A stretch of DNA of 64,000 nt from Zygnema cylindricum (GCA_037447655.1 JBBHKE010001645.1:167106-231105), one strand, 5' to 3'; shown: positions 9,501 to 22,800, counted from the stretch's first letter. Numbers and translations are program-made. The notes: generated from the sequence alone by a model not told the origin.

Positions 9501-10092
9501 NNNNNNNNNNNNNNNNNNNNNNNNNNNNNNNNNNNNNNNNNNNNNNNNNNNNNNNNNNNNNNNNNNNNNNNNNNNNNNNNNNNNNNNNNNNNNNNNNNNN
9601 NNNNNNNNNNNNNNNNNNNNNNNNNNNNNNNNNNNNNNNNNNNNNNNNNNNNNNNNNNNNNNNNNNNNNNNNNNNNNNNNNNNNNNNNNNNNNNNNNNNN
9701 NNNNNNNNNNNNNNNNNNNNNNNNNNNNNNNNNNNNNNNNNNNNNNNNNNNNNNNNNNNNNNNNNNNNNNNNNNNNNNNNNNNNNNNNNNNNNNNNNNNN
9801 NNNNNNNNNNNNNNNNNNNNNNNNNNNNNNNNNNNNNNNNNNNNNNNNNNNNNNNNNNNNNNNNNNNNNNNNNNNNNNNNNNNNNNNNNNNNNNNNNNNN
9901 NNNNNNNNNNNNNNNNNNNNNNNNNNNNNNNNNNNNNNNNNNNNNNNNNNNNNNNNNNNNNNNNNNNNNNNNNNNNNNNNNNNNNNNNNNNNNNNNNNNN
10001 NNNNNNNNNNNNNNNNNNNNNNNNNNNNNNNNNNNNNNNNNNNNNNNNNNNNNNNNNNNNNNNNNNNNNNNNNNNNNNNNNNNNNNNNNNNN
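9501..10092. other. Assembly gap (592 N)
   Basis: This is a run of N with no sequence information. Open frames drawn through it are artefacts. It lies close to the satellite array, so a collapsed repeat is a likely cause. Confidence 1.
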
Positions 10093-10263
10093 TTTTTTTG
10101 CCACACTATTTCCATCGCAGTGTACTTTCCTTATTAACGCTAATTGAAAAAAAAACCTAATTAGAATAATGGAAAAAATAAAATTATGGATTGTATTTCG
10201 GGTTTTTTTTTTTAAAAAAGGGCACCGAATTGGCGTTATATACTCTAATAGCGATTGACGGTG

Positions 10264-11100
10264 TAGTGTTGTGTATCGGTAAAATAATTATCGCGATAAC
10301 ACCGATACCGATAGTTATCGGTTATCGAACGGTCAGAGGTCTCGATATATCGGTCCGAGACCAACAAATTCCATATCAGCGATAACTTAAAAAATATATA
10401 GTATGCATATAATAGTACTTTATAGCATAGTGTATTATATTATTAACATTATATAACGTGGCATGCCACGTATACGAATTTGTTCCGTCTTTGTTTAACT
10501 GCGATTTATTACGGGCAGTGCAGCACATAAACGCTGGCCGGTTAACTGAACAACAATTATATGGCAAATTACGGAACTGTGCCGGTAAACTGGTGAACAT
10601 GGAACGCAAAAAGGACGGCGGACGAAAAGTACAGCCGACGCAAAGGAACATTCTGTACGCCGCCGGAGTCGAACGGACGACTTGGAATGAGAAAATACGA
10701 GCGGACGGCCAGCGTGAGCGCCGGCATCCCGGAATGGCTCTTTTGGCAGCTTATGCCAAAATAGACGACGGATTGACACGTGGCAAGTTTCCAGTGGATC
10801 ACAAGGAAGAAAGGGATGATTACAAAGCCATGGCGTCGGATGTGAAAGGTACATCAAATTTTTTGAATCCGTACCAATGGTACCGTTTCTATTGGATATC
10901 GTACATTTATCTGTACGGTCCTTACATATATCGCCGATAGTTATCGATATAGGTGTTATCGCCGATAAATACCGATAAATATCGGTTATTTATCGGCGAT
11001 AACACCGATATCGATATGTCGTACCAATTTATCGATTATCGGCTACCCGAAAAAAGGCCCATATCGGTTATCGGCAAATCCTTACCGATACACAACACTA
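10264..11100. mobile_element. Non-autonomous hAT-like element, TAGTGTTGTGTATCGG family
   Basis: This 837-bp element starts TAGTGTTGTGTATCGGTAA and ends TTACCGATACACAACACTA, an inverted repeat of about 19 bp. Subterminal sequence is full of TATCG and CGATA blocks in both orientations. The TAGTG start fits hAT ends (YAGNG). The 160-codon open frame inside (10458-10940) has no recognisable domain. No clear 8-bp target duplication is visible because the element sits between ends of another repeat family. Confidence 0.75.
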
Positions 11101-11145
11101 CTAATAGCGATACACGATCTAGGGGTGACATTTCATTCGGGAAAC

Positions 11146-11688
11146 TACACCGCGAATCGTTATTAGTGTCAATGTCACTAATTTGGGTTTTTAAAATTTT
11201 GATTTTTGTTTTCAAATAGGATACATGATTTTAATTTTTCTTTGACTTTAATTAAGATACCGTAAAAATAAAGTAAAGCCCGAAAGTACAAAAAAATATA
11301 AATAGCGTGATGTACGGTCGATGTAAGACCGTACATAAATGTACCTTTTCAAGTGAAAATTTACAAAAAAAATAATTAAATCAGACGCGTACGCATAGGA
11401 ATGTGCGCTAAAAAAAACGGGATTAGTATGACACGTAAATTAGTATAGCATGTACGGATATTTTAAATTCGCGACGGCGTACGATTTCTAATATTTTGTA
11501 CGAATACATATATTAATGTAGTAATCGTACGGCGAATATTCCATTTTTGTTGTTCCCAAATTAGCATAATCGCCGAAATTAGAATACACTTTTTTTTTTT
11601 TAAATTTCAAATTCTTAATTAGCATCAATTACAGTAAATTTTCTTCAACACTATTTAAACTTTCACACTAATAACGATTCGCGGTGTA
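11146..11688. mobile_element. Inverted-repeat element, TACACCGCGAATCG family
   Basis: This 543-bp element has perfect inverted ends, TACACCGCGAATCGTTATTA at the left and its complement at the right, extending to 24 bp. Ends reading TA|CACC...GGTG|TA suggest a TA target site, as in Tc1/mariner-like elements. It is non-coding. Confidence 0.8.
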
Positions 11689-12019
11689 ATTAGTAATTAG
11701 TACGAAAATAAAAGTTAACCGAAACTCGATTTCTCGCAACTAACCATACACGCCCGTAACCGGAAAAGTACAAAATTACAACGCTCGTTGTCATTAGCGT
11801 TAAGCATCTATTATTGTTAATGAAAAATTATGATTAAGAACACTATTTAATACAAGAAGACGTGGCAGGTTGTAATCCACGTCTTTAAATAGCAAATAGT
11901 ATAAATAGTAGCGACTTATTTACACTAATAACTAGTGTTGGGTATCGGTTAAAATCATATCGCGATAATTTTGATATTCAATATATCAAATATCGATCGG
12001 TCAGAGGCCTCGATATGGA

Positions 12020-13406
12020 AATAAAAATCGTACAGAAAAGGTATAAAAAAAATGTACACCCTGTTGATATTTGAGTATTTTCTAGGTCTGTTTTAGTATA
12101 GAAAAAGAGCAGAGGCATTCTGCCTCTAACTCCCTTCTCCAAGCCCCCACACTTGTTGTGGTCACTGAAGGCTAGACAAGGAGCTAAAGCCATGGCTGCC
12201 TAGGCTCTATATGGAGAGAGGGTGTAGAATTGGTAGACTTACCAAAAAGGTATTTGACGGACCCAATAATTGACCCTGGTATCTACCGTGCGTCACGCAA
12301 CCCGTAGCCGTTAGCCTTATCCGTTTACTCTAGGACCAATGCTAAGACATATTCGGTTTGGTAGATATTCAAATAATATATAGTAGGATTTTCTATTTAA
12401 CTGGATTACGGTTTATAGGGCATAGAAACAGTTGTACTTTAAAGTACGGACAAAACAAATAGTACGGACATTTGTTTCGACGGTCCGTATTAAATGTCGA
12501 AATAAATCAGACGGCTGGATAGCGCCGACTTTGCGAAAGGACAATTTGGCGGTTTGCGGACGCTGCCACTCTGGATGACACGTGGCAACATCATACGGGT
12601 TTACGAAATCTTCGGAACGGAAGATAACAAATCCAAAAGTGACAAATGTCACAATATGGCATTGTCGTACAAAGTCCGTATAGAAAGTACTCCAGCACCT
12701 GTACTTTCTTGTACGGTACCGTTTTTTTGACGTAACATGACCTGGCGCCACGTGGAGAGATAACATTTGGAAGTAGGAATTCCGGGGATTATAATAACTA
12801 GTCCAGATATGACAGGTGTTAACTTTTTAGCCATGTTGTACGATGGCCGTACAAAAGGTACACCGGTACCTATACCTTTAGGTACTATACAGTAACGTGA
12901 TTGGTCCATACCTCAGTACTAGGGGGTTTAGAGAGGGGTTTAGGACTTATAATATTTTTGGTAGGTAGCAGCCTCTCCCAGAGAGCATCTTGTATAAAAG
13001 GCAAACTTTGGCCAGCCATAACTATTAATTTACTTGGCCATTTTCAGTGATTCTTTTTGCTGCGGACTCAGGGGAGTCTAGGCTACACAGAGGTGTAGAC
13101 GGTCAGAGTTTTTGACTGCCTGGGTGGCTGCATTTTTACAGGAAAGTCAAAGTGGGTGAATGTATCCAAATCACATATTCTAACTTTGCATTATGTGGTG
13201 GAACTGAGCACACAGAAAGTGTTGTTTCACAAGGGTTAAGCTTTAATGGGGTTGTGATTGTCAAGGGGTCAATCATTTGGGTTTATATAAACTTGGAGTC
13301 GGCACTATCTAGATTAGCTTCTTTTGATCTGCGAATTTTGTGTGGCAATGGAGCCCATAGAATTTCACGCCCCCCCCTCCCCTTTACACTGAGGGCGCGC
13401 CACTTT
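12020..13406. other. Internal part of hAT-A, non-coding
   Basis: No gene is supported. A TATA-like GTATAAAAGG lies at 12990-13000, followed by LTR-like sequence. Short stop-free frames on both strands have no domain. A stretch at about 12260 matches the complement of the AATTATTGGGTCC repeat start seen at 5667. Confidence 0.4.
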
Positions 13407-13432
13407 GGGGGGGGGGGGGGGGGGGGGGGGGG
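13407..13432 (+). repeat. 26-base G-run
   Basis: This is an uninterrupted poly-G next to a GGCGCGCC motif. A run of ten G at 16622-16631 lies at the other side of the nested hAT. Such runs are prone to length errors in sequencing. Confidence 0.9.
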
Positions 13433-16400
13433 AAGTCAAAATTTTACATAACCGAAACCGACAGTTTTTTTATTTTCAAAATTTGAGTAACCGACGCCCG
13501 ACCGGGTTATGTCACGCTCCAAAATTGTTAAGCGTTAAACGACCGGCGTTTACGAAAAGAAAAGTTAACCGAAACTCGATTTCTCGCGACTAACGGTACC
13601 CGCCCGTAACCGAAAAAGTACAAAATTACAACGCTCATTGTTATTAGCGTTAAGCATCTATTATTGTTAATGAAATATTATGATTAATAACACTATTTAA
13701 TACAAGGAGATATGGCAGGTTGTAATCCACGTAAAAAACTATGCATTTAAAAGATCTCGGTTACATCTAACACACAAAAGATTACTAACAATTGAAGTCG
13801 CTAGTGAGCTCCTCTTCTTTGTTATCGTGTTCCCAGCATCCAAAAAATTGCATTCGGACATGGAGCTAGAAGCCGCAATAGCTATAATAAATCTAGCAAC
13901 ACCACCTAGAATAAGAAATCCTCCATCTTTCGCACGTACATTTGATTATTTTTCCACCATTCAAGTATGTTAAAGTTCAATCTTTCGTCGTTGGTTAATT
14001 TTAAATCAAAATAACGTTTCATTTCGTCATTAACGAGCGTTTTTTTGTCGGTGGTAATAAAAAGCTCATTTTCGTCATCGCTCTCACCAAAAAAATTATG
14101 GGAACTGTCTTTACTTTGCGATGTTTTTCGTTTTTTTGTGATACGTTGAGGACTACCGAAATCAACGTCATCACCGAGGTCGTTTGCGAGTTCTCGAAGT
14201 TTGACCCTTGCGATTTCAATTTCGTTTTTCGATACCCCAATTATTTAAAGCTTTTGTATTTGTCGGGGATCTAAGAGAGAGGTGACAATATGATACTCAT
14301 GAAGGCCCCACTTTGGTAGTGCAAATTTCACAAAAAGTTGTTTCAATTTTTGCAAGTTTGGGGAATCGGCGGGGCATTATTTGTCACCGTCATTGTAAGA
14401 TGTTTTTCTTATCTTACAATGGTTATGGAGAGACGACAATTCAAACAAAACCAAATGTAAAGCTGGTTCTTTAAATTTTTCCAACTTTAGGGTTGCTTCT
14501 TGAAACCTTTCCAAAAATCGTATAAGTTCGGTAAGGTGAGTCTTATCGATGCAAACAAAAAGTATCAATTTATTTTTTGCTTGAGCGATTGGTCCTATCT
14601 CATTGAATGCATCGTAAATACTCTTAAGCGTCTGGAGTAAAGAATTCCACCGCGTTGCGTTTTCTTGTTTTAAAGTGTTTTTCAAAAGATTTTGTAATTA
14701 CTCTGTTTGAAAAACGTGACCAATGATTTACACATGTCAATTAGATCAAAAAAATCAGGAACTTCCTCATCGTATTTACCTTTTTTGGAAGTTCGCTCTT
14801 ATTCAAGATCGTTGTCACAATTGTAACAATTTTATGGTCCGCTCAAGGCATCCAAGTAAACATACTCGGTAGACCTTCAGCCGCACACATGTTAGAGCCA
14901 CTACCAGTCACGACAACGCAGAGATCAAAATTGGACATTTCAAAATTGGTCAAACAATTTTTGAAAGCCGTTAAAACATTTTTCGGGGTGTGTTTTTCCT
15001 CCGGAAAATGATCGACTTGAAGCGTCCGTGCATGAAGTTTAAATTCTTTGTCAATAAAATGAGCAGTTACTGACATAAATGAGGTTCTTTTTATTGTCCC
15101 GGTCCAAAGATTGGTCGTGAATGCGACCAAAAATATTGTTGTCAATATTTTCTCTAAGTTTTGCGAGGATCAAACTACGAATATCTTTCACATACGATGT
15201 AATGTAGTTTTTTACGCTATTGACGGACGAGAGTAGCAGGTCGATGTCAACACTTTTGTTGGACAAAACACCAACATCAAACAATGCTTGACAAAATGCT
15301 TGAAAACCTGCGGAAAGAAACAAAAAAAAAACAATAAGAAAATATCATACAATTACTAACCATGATTAATAAATAAGGTTTCTACCGAAACATTTTTTTT
15401 TTATGGATAGACAAATAAACAACAACATCATGACAAACCAAATAATAATGAAAAAATAAAAATCAGCGCATGAATATAATTATTTATTTATAAGGAAATA
15501 GTGATGAAGCTCAAATATATAATTTTTTTAACAAAACAAGTTATAATGACATATACACTAAAGCAATCTTAAATAGAATTTAAAATAAATCATACCTGAA
15601 CAGTCGACTATCGAAAATTGTCGAAGGTCCTCACAACACATCAACGCCACCATTTTTGCAATTTTTTTTCGGTCACTCGTTTTGCCTCCGATTTTTAAAG
15701 AAACTTACGAAGAAGTCCTCTTGAATTATCCATGTCGTCCAAATCTAAACATGTGTGAGTGTTGATTGTTGAAGTACCGTTTGCTGACTTGTATTGATAA
15801 ACTATGAAACAAGTATTACAAGCCACAAAACCTATCCCCTTTACCATGTATTTGTTAGATATTTTAACTTCATATACATGTTCAAATTTTTTCCAACAAT
15901 TTGAAGTGGCTGTGCTTTCTTTCATAAGGTAATACTGAGCAATTTCACCATTTTTTGATTTTCGAAGTTCGTTTTGGATTGTAGTTTTAAGGGAAGCGGG
16001 GATGTTTTTCTCCATTTTAGTGTATGACTAAGTTTTGTTTGATTGTGGTCGATTTTATCTAACTTAAATAGCAATTCAATTTATCGATTTATTGTTGAAA
16101 CATGTGAGTAAGCCAATAATTAGGATTTGTCGTGGGAAATTGACGTAATAATTTGATTTTCACTGCTTTATTAACCAATAATTATTACATGTGTCATGAA
16201 GTTGACATAATAATATGATATATTTGTGGAAACACGGTATAAAATGCATAATTAGCACTTGCAATTATGTACGACGTATGAATAAGCCAATAATTACGAT
16301 TTGTCACGTTCCGTAAGATTTGCAAAATGAATAGTGTTACTACCCTGTCAGATTTACGACCCTAATCATGATGTCACGTACTTCCACGATACCAAAGAGT

Positions 16401-16621
16401 ACAATGTACAATAATGTTGGATTGTATGGACAATACAAAATTCTCATTTTTTTTTGGTTTTTTAGGTTAACCGACCGTAACTGACTTTTTTTTTTTGGTG
16501 AATCAACCACCCCGCAACCGCCCAACCCCCGAAATTTGGTAACCGATTTCGTTCCGGATTCGGCGCGGGCGGTCAGTTAACGGTCGGTCGCGGTTTCGGT
16601 TGACTGTTTGCGACCTCTAGA
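13433..16621 (-). mobile_element. Nested decayed hAT transposon (hAT-B)
   Basis: This element of about 3.2 kb carries the transposase remnant. Its 5' side (16080-16619) repeats at 7680-8293. Its 3' side (13558-13732) repeats at 11706-11880. The right terminus, read on the minus strand, is TAGAGGTCGCAAACAG followed by CCGAAACCG. The left side shows ACCGAAACCG at 13450-13460 but not the outermost bases. Insertion into a poly-G would give a G8 target duplication, which is consistent with but not proven by the flanks. Confidence 0.65.
13739..16015 (-). pseudogene. hAT-family transposase, inactivated
   Basis: The pieces lie in order on the minus strand. A BED-type zinc finger start is at 16015-15695 (CNTC...H-T-C). 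A middle part is at 15323-14843 with FTTNLWTG and MSVTAHFID. Next come NATRWNSLLQTL (about 14660), a SLLDPRQIQKL-like block (about 14270) and an LEWWKNNQ block. The hATC dimerisation motif AIAASSSMSECNFLDAG with KRSSL follows, ending at the stop at 13739. Frames shift near 15125-15145 and stops interrupt other junctions. Both visible catalytic positions differ from the family: N replaces D in the T-x-D-x-W-T motif, and the aspartate of the TDSGSNM-type motif is G. The enzyme should be dead even without the frame breaks. Confidence 0.88.
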
Positions 16622-16829
16622 GGGGGGGGGGTTTGATTTTTTTTGACATAGCGTCCACTTTGATACATCGCCGTAGAAAATATAACAAATTATCAGCCGA
16701 TATATCGCATATATATCGCGATATTCACCTCTTCGATATATCGAATCAATATTTTCATTACCGGGTACCCAAAATGCGGTACATATCGAATATCGACATG
16801 GGGCCCTCGATTCCCAACACTAGTAATTA

Positions 16830-17299
16830 CAGTGTTGTGTATCGGCAGGGTTTTGCCGATAATGGATATGTTTTTTTTTTTGGCTTGTGGATAATCGATT
16901 TATTGACACGATACATCAACACCGGTGTTATCGCCGATAAAATACCGATAATATTGATTTTTTATCGCGATAGCACCGGTACTGATAACTATAGGCGATA
17001 GTTGTACGGTTCACACCGTACAGTTGTACGGTCTATTCCGTCGCATTGAACCGTTGTTATTCCGTTACACATCGTGCGGAACAGATTGTTACACGTGGCA
17101 TGCGATGCTATATACAGTAAAAAAATAAATAGAGTATATTATAAAGTATTGTTATATAGCGTACTATATTTTTACACTTATCGCCGATAAAGAATTTGTT
17201 GGTCTCGGAGCAATATATCGGGAACCTTTACCGTTCGATAACCGATAGCTATCGATATCGGTGTTATCGCGATAAATTTCTTGCCGATGCACAACACTA
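16830..17299. mobile_element. Non-autonomous hAT-like element, CAGTGTTGTGTATCGG family
   Basis: This 470-bp element starts CAGTGTTGTGTATCGGCA and ends TTGCCGATGCACAACACTA. Its interior has CGATAA/TTATCG blocks. It lies 7 bp beyond the end of hAT-A and shares the family of 10264-11100. Confidence 0.75.
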
Positions 17300-17506
17300 C
17301 TAATTAGTACAGTACACTATTAAAAAAATGTCCAAATTAATGCTAATTTGACATTACCTATATTAACGTAAAAAAACAAGTAAAATTATTAATTATATTT
17401 TAGGTTCAAGGGTCAAAATTTGGGGGCACCGAATTTGCGTTACTAAGGCTAATAGTAATTCAAGGTGTAGTTACACGAGATATGCCCTAATGTTGAGGGT
17501 AAGTCG

Positions 17507-17797
17507 TAGTGTTGTGTATTGGTGGCCTTTTACCGATAGCTGATATGTACCTTTTGTTGACGTACACTCCTACAAATATTCGATTTTTGTCCATTCTATG
17601 GTTGGTATACTGAAAGTTATGTACCCAAGTTCGTTATCGGTGGTTATCGGTTTTCGGTGTCAATATATTGACATTTATTGGCGATAACTTCCGATAACTA
17701 TATATTGAAATTTATACGGCACCTTACCGATAACGATGACCGACACATCAATTGTCAAACTTATCGTCGATAGGACATTCATCCATACACTACACTA
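17507..17797. mobile_element. Degenerate hAT-like element
   Basis: This begins TAGTGTTGTGTATTGGTGG and ends near ATACACTACACTA. It contains CGATAAC/GTTATCGG blocks. It is about 290 bp and more diverged than its neighbours. Confidence 0.5.
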
Positions 17798-19871
17798 CTG
17801 TAGTAAACCGTGCATTTTTACGAGAACCGTACCCATTCATTGTTTATCATTCAAAAGACGAATTTTGACGCCTATTGTTGTGATACAACATTCCAAACGG
17901 TCCACCAAACACCATAGTTTAGGAAAAGATAATAGGCTTTAGATAACGATATTATTCATGCAACGAGTAATGTTGGGTGACACCAATCAATTATCTCAGA
18001 GTTTCATGGCATTTATTTGCACTATACCCAACTACCGGAAAGGTTACCAGGCTTATCTTCCCATTGTTTTGCAAAGTCCTTCTTTACAGTGGATGTCAAC
18101 CAATATGTTAACGTATGTGGTACCAACCAAACCAACACGCTTTATAAGACGATCATTACTAAATTGATGTAATTTTGTGGATCCCAACTCGATAATTAGT
18201 TAGTGTAAACATGATTTGTTATCATACATCTACTATTGATTATATAGGCTTACACTACAATTTTTTATAATCATTGGTCGGTTGACTAAGGTGGTACATT
18301 TTATCCAATATGTGCGAAATGGCCGTGAACTTCGAATGATATTTTTTGATCGACACTGATTGATAGTTCACTGGTCATTTTCGTTAGGAGATTTGCCCAC
18401 TTAACTCTTTTGGAAGGATACGTGTGTCCACAAGCTACCATCTTTAAATTGGCAGATGAGGAAGGAGGTCATCCAATGCTTCAGCGAGACACATCATGGG
18501 CAGCTCCCGTTAGAGTTTCCACGATCCGCTAAACATATTGCCAACAACATTCAGAGAAGCACTTTGGCTTGGGCAACTTTAGTAGCGAAAAAAGAATCTC
18601 CAACTATTTCAACGGTCAAGTTCTCTAGCGGTTTCAATTCATACACCAATAAGATCGTGCGAGAGCAAACTCTTTTCCCCCTCGTAATGCGCGACAGTGG
18701 GTTCAAACGAACTTGTTCCATAATTCATATTTTTCCTACCGAAGTTGGGAATCAAAGGGGAAAGGACAAAAGGGGAAAACTTTGGCTGGCAAGAGGCTTG
18801 AAAAAGTTAGAAAAGTGGGTTGAGAAAGAATAGGCGGATATTGTATTTAAAAGTAATCCACATTCTGGCATTTAAATATCCCATTGGTCAAACCAACAAC
18901 AAAAACAGAATGATTGAAAATTGCATTTGCCAAGGAAGCCTAATTTGAAATGCCATTTCTAGATTCAATTCTTACTATTCACTTTTCTCAAGTGTTTACA
19001 TGTATCACAAAAGATTCAATTGTTGTTAAACAGATCAAATCTCACAACAACATACTTCACTAAATACCAATACAATTCATCGTTCGATGAGTTAAAAATA
19101 CATGATAAAAAAACAGGTTGAAATTGAATTTATCCAATACAAGCACACTCTGCTACAGTTACTCACTTGACTAACAAACCAAAAAAAATGTTCACTCGAA
19201 ATTGCAACTACCTACAATGACCTACATTCTGGTTTTTCACAATTACAAAACATCTTCGCTACAAAGCCTATTGTGCTGCCAAGCTTAGTACAACGCTCAC
19301 ATACCACAATGTCTCGACAAAGTTGTGAATGTAGGTAAGGAACCAAATGCATATTTTAGTATGGCTATACTACACTGCTTTGGATCTTCCCACCTATCTA
19401 TTATTGATCCATCGCACCATGGATGAGGATTCACAAATAGAAAATGCATACACTTACAAACTATATATCTATGGTTGCCAAACACCTTCGATGTTTGCAC
19501 CTTCTTATGATACACCAATTTTTCCTTGGCAAGGATTGAGTTAGTTCTAACTCAATCCTTGTCAACAAATGCTATATGTTGCCTGTTACGACTCTCACTC
19601 TATATATATGACTTGGATTTTCCTAAATGAGTTAATCACGAGACTTTCCCGTTCGTTAGTCGCAATAGTCAACGAAAAACAAACTCAATCCCACTTCAAT
19701 GCTTGATTTCTATCTCTCACATTTGGCGAACTAAAACGATAGTATACACGCCATTCAGGTTTTTACGTCCATGTACAAGACGCGCGTCTCGGCTGCTGCG
19801 GACAAGAGTCACAACACTTCTGAGTCACGATACGACGAATATTCAGCGACCGTCGATTTGAAAGGCGCGCG
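17798..19871. other. Intergenic, no supported gene
   Basis: Two stop-free frames on the plus strand (17958-18167, 18456-18833) have no domain I recognise. The second ends in a lysine-rich stretch. This is the region downstream of the MMD1-like gene and should hold its 3' UTR. Confidence 0.4.
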
Positions 19872-22800
19872 TCACAATGTTTGGTTGGAGCGACACGTGT
19901 CACAAAGAAAGTGGTGCGGGACAGAAGTTGCATCCTCGATTCCTCCGCAGCGCGTGTGCTGCCAAGTTTCGCAAGCGTCGCACGCAATCATTCGCTCGCC
20001 GTCGTCGTCGCGAGCGCCGCATGGGCATGCGACAACCCAACTGTCGCTCCCGCCCTCGTACCGCCACTCACTGAACACCAAAAATTAAACAAATACAAAA
20101 AGTTCCACCGTCAACATTGCAAGACCGTACTGTACCTTTTCCTCAGCAGACGTGTTCAAAAAACGAAAACAAAAAAGTGCAAGTAGCAATTGTCAAACAT
20201 CGTCAACCAATACTGACATTTCCAACCAAAAGCATACAAAGGCATACAAGGTTTGGATGTTAGAAGTGCAATCATGAACAATTACATATGCAATTGTAAC
20301 AAATCACAAAAAGCATCAAGTAATGCATCCATAACAACCATCGGCATGTACTCGAAAAATAGGTTATTAAATACACAACCAAGATTGGTTACTCATTTGA
20401 ACATTTTATTTAAACAGCGTTATATCAGTGCAATACTTAACACGAGCTTGACAAACATAGATATTTCCAAGACATTCTTCTCGCTAAATTGTGTTTCCAC
20501 ATTTCATAAACACATGTCCAAACTAAAGGAAAGATAAAAGCCTGTATCCTAACAGCTATATACACCCATTATTTGTTGATCGAGTCCGAAGTCACCATGA
20601 GAGACATTCAAAAGAAACAAAAGGGAGTACAATAATAACGAACAGACATACATAGATTACGAAAATTGGGTGAAACTACCATACCTGTGTCGGTCAAGGC
20701 CATATCCTTCAATGACGATTTCTGTCCCCGATTCCAATGACCCAAATAGAGGATCGTCGTCATCTCCTTCTAATCCTACGACTCGCTCCACCTGCACACA
20801 AAAAAAAAAAAAAACACAATAAAACTCCCAGTTAGTTAATGAAAATCACAAGGCTACTTCACCAAACCTCACACAATATCAGATTAAAGCTAAAGTTGGC
20901 AGCTTGGCTTTAAGATACAAATAAGAAAACCCGCAAAATGAACCGCAAACAAAAAAGTTGGTAAGGATCCTTTGTTTGTTCCTTACCTGGAAGGATCGCA
21001 TGATGCAATATGTGTCTTGAAATGCTTTTTCTGCCTCCATTTTCAAATCTCCAATAGTCGCATGTGGCGGCAAAACCACAAGTTCCGCAGGCGGCGATGG
21101 TCGATTCCGGATTTTGTCTTCATCTTCGACAATGACCCTACATAGCCACAAAAAGACAAAGTTCCTTGTCAATTGAGCAATTTCAAATCCATTATGATCA
21201 TAAAAAATAGGTTTCATATCGTTCGATCAACTTCATATCCGTTAGAAATCAAACATTACGTCTTAATGTTGGTAACAAAAGGAACTTCAAACATCTCATC
21301 GAGCTGAGAAATAGTCGGAGCGATAAAAATTCGACAAAAAACATCAACAATCTCCAAAAGCATTTTTTTAAAGCGCTGTCACATACAATTTCAGCCATGT
21401 TTCGAATCAGGAAACTAACTCAATAGCTTAAAGATATTGGAAAGATAATGGAATGGTTATGGAAAGAAATTGGAGAAATTTACTTACTTGCACATGACTC
21501 TCAAATTCTCGCAGTCATCAGCTTCCCATCCATACATCGCCACTCGTCGTGTCACTTCCCCTTGGTAATCTTTGATGAACTGGAACCCCACAAAAAGACA
21601 AACTACATTCAGTAATAATCTAATAGTCCTGTATCCTGCAAAGTTTGATTTAGATACACACAAATCATATCATATGTACAAAGGATTGTACACTTCAACG
21701 ACTGTTAGTGTGGATTTGGGACAATGACAGATGCCCACAAAAATAATAATGATACAAAAGTATAAAATTCGCGACAAAACAATAAAGTTTTAAACACATT
21801 TGACAAAAAAAAAGCATCATAGGAATCACCAGGGAAAAAAAAATAAAAACAAACAAAACAAAAACATAGACCACTGAATCCGAAATGTCGATCAAAATTC
21901 GTCAAACACCCATTGAATGTTAATAAAATTAATCAAACTTTAAAGCATAATCAAATTAATCAAATGTCAATCAAATTATTCACGTATTAATCAAATTAGT
22001 CAAATTGTCAATTTCACCTGTTTTGTATCCAAAACAACTTGCGTGGCTCGCCCGAGAATCGTGGCCGTCCCATTTTTTGTCTTTAATGCCCTTGCGTACG
22101 ATTCGAGACAGTTAGTGTACAAATAGGCGATGTCACGTGACACGTCAGCACGTGTTATCTCGTCCTCTCCTACCTCCTGAATAAAAAAGTCAATCCAAAG
22201 CAAAAAATAACATGTGAGAAAACTGATTATGATATGAGAGGAAAAAAAAGAAATGACAAGAAAAGAAAAGAAATACCCACTATTTAAAGAAAAGGAGAAG
22301 ACCCACAAATGAAAATATCTATCCTTGTAAGATATTCGAACCAGACGAAAAAACAACAAAGCAATAAAGACAAAAACGACACAGCAATAAAGACAAAAAA
22401 CAAAACATAAATAAATAAATAAGAAACGGAACAAAAAACGAAAAAACAAAACACAGAACATAAGAAAAGATGGAAAAACAAGAACTACCTCCTTGCCCGA
22501 ATCCTCCGACTCGGACGTTCCACTCCCGCTTCCACTCCCACTCCCAATCCCACTCCCTCCCTCTCTCCCTCCCTCCCTCCCATATTTGTCCACATCCTCC
22601 AAACTAAACTCCAAAACTTTCGTCTCGGGATTCACAGCTCTCCGAACGACGTGACGTCCCACTTGTCGGTTTCCGAGCGACTTCAACACAAAATCCAAAA
22701 GTCCCGTGTCTCCGATTTTCTGTCGAGCCATTTCCCGAACCTCATGCCTCGGCATCCACTCGATCTCCCGATTATTTTTGAAAATCCCATTGTTTTTTAA

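Larger units (their letters stand above)
11933..16822. mobile_element. Large hAT-like element (hAT-A) with a second hAT nested inside
   Basis: The left end TAGTGTTGGGTATCGG (11933) and the right end, whose complement reads TAGTGTTGGGAATCGAGG (16822), define a 4.9-kb element. The 8-bp flanks CTAATAAC and GTAATTAC agree at 6 of 8 positions, like an aged target duplication. Subterminal TATCGCGATA-type blocks are shared with the copies at 39677-40787 and 52185-52537. Inside it a G-run is interrupted by a second element carrying a transposase. Confidence 0.7.

Noticed and set aside
9291-10160. Open frames across 9291-10160 on both strands
   Set aside because: They run through the N gap and contain no real sequence evidence.
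10458-10940. 160-codon frame as a transposase
   Set aside because: It contains no hAT motifs, and the element is non-autonomous by size.
12413-12909. Minus-strand frames at 12413-12909
   Set aside because: They have no recognisable domain and lie in the non-coding interior of a hAT element.
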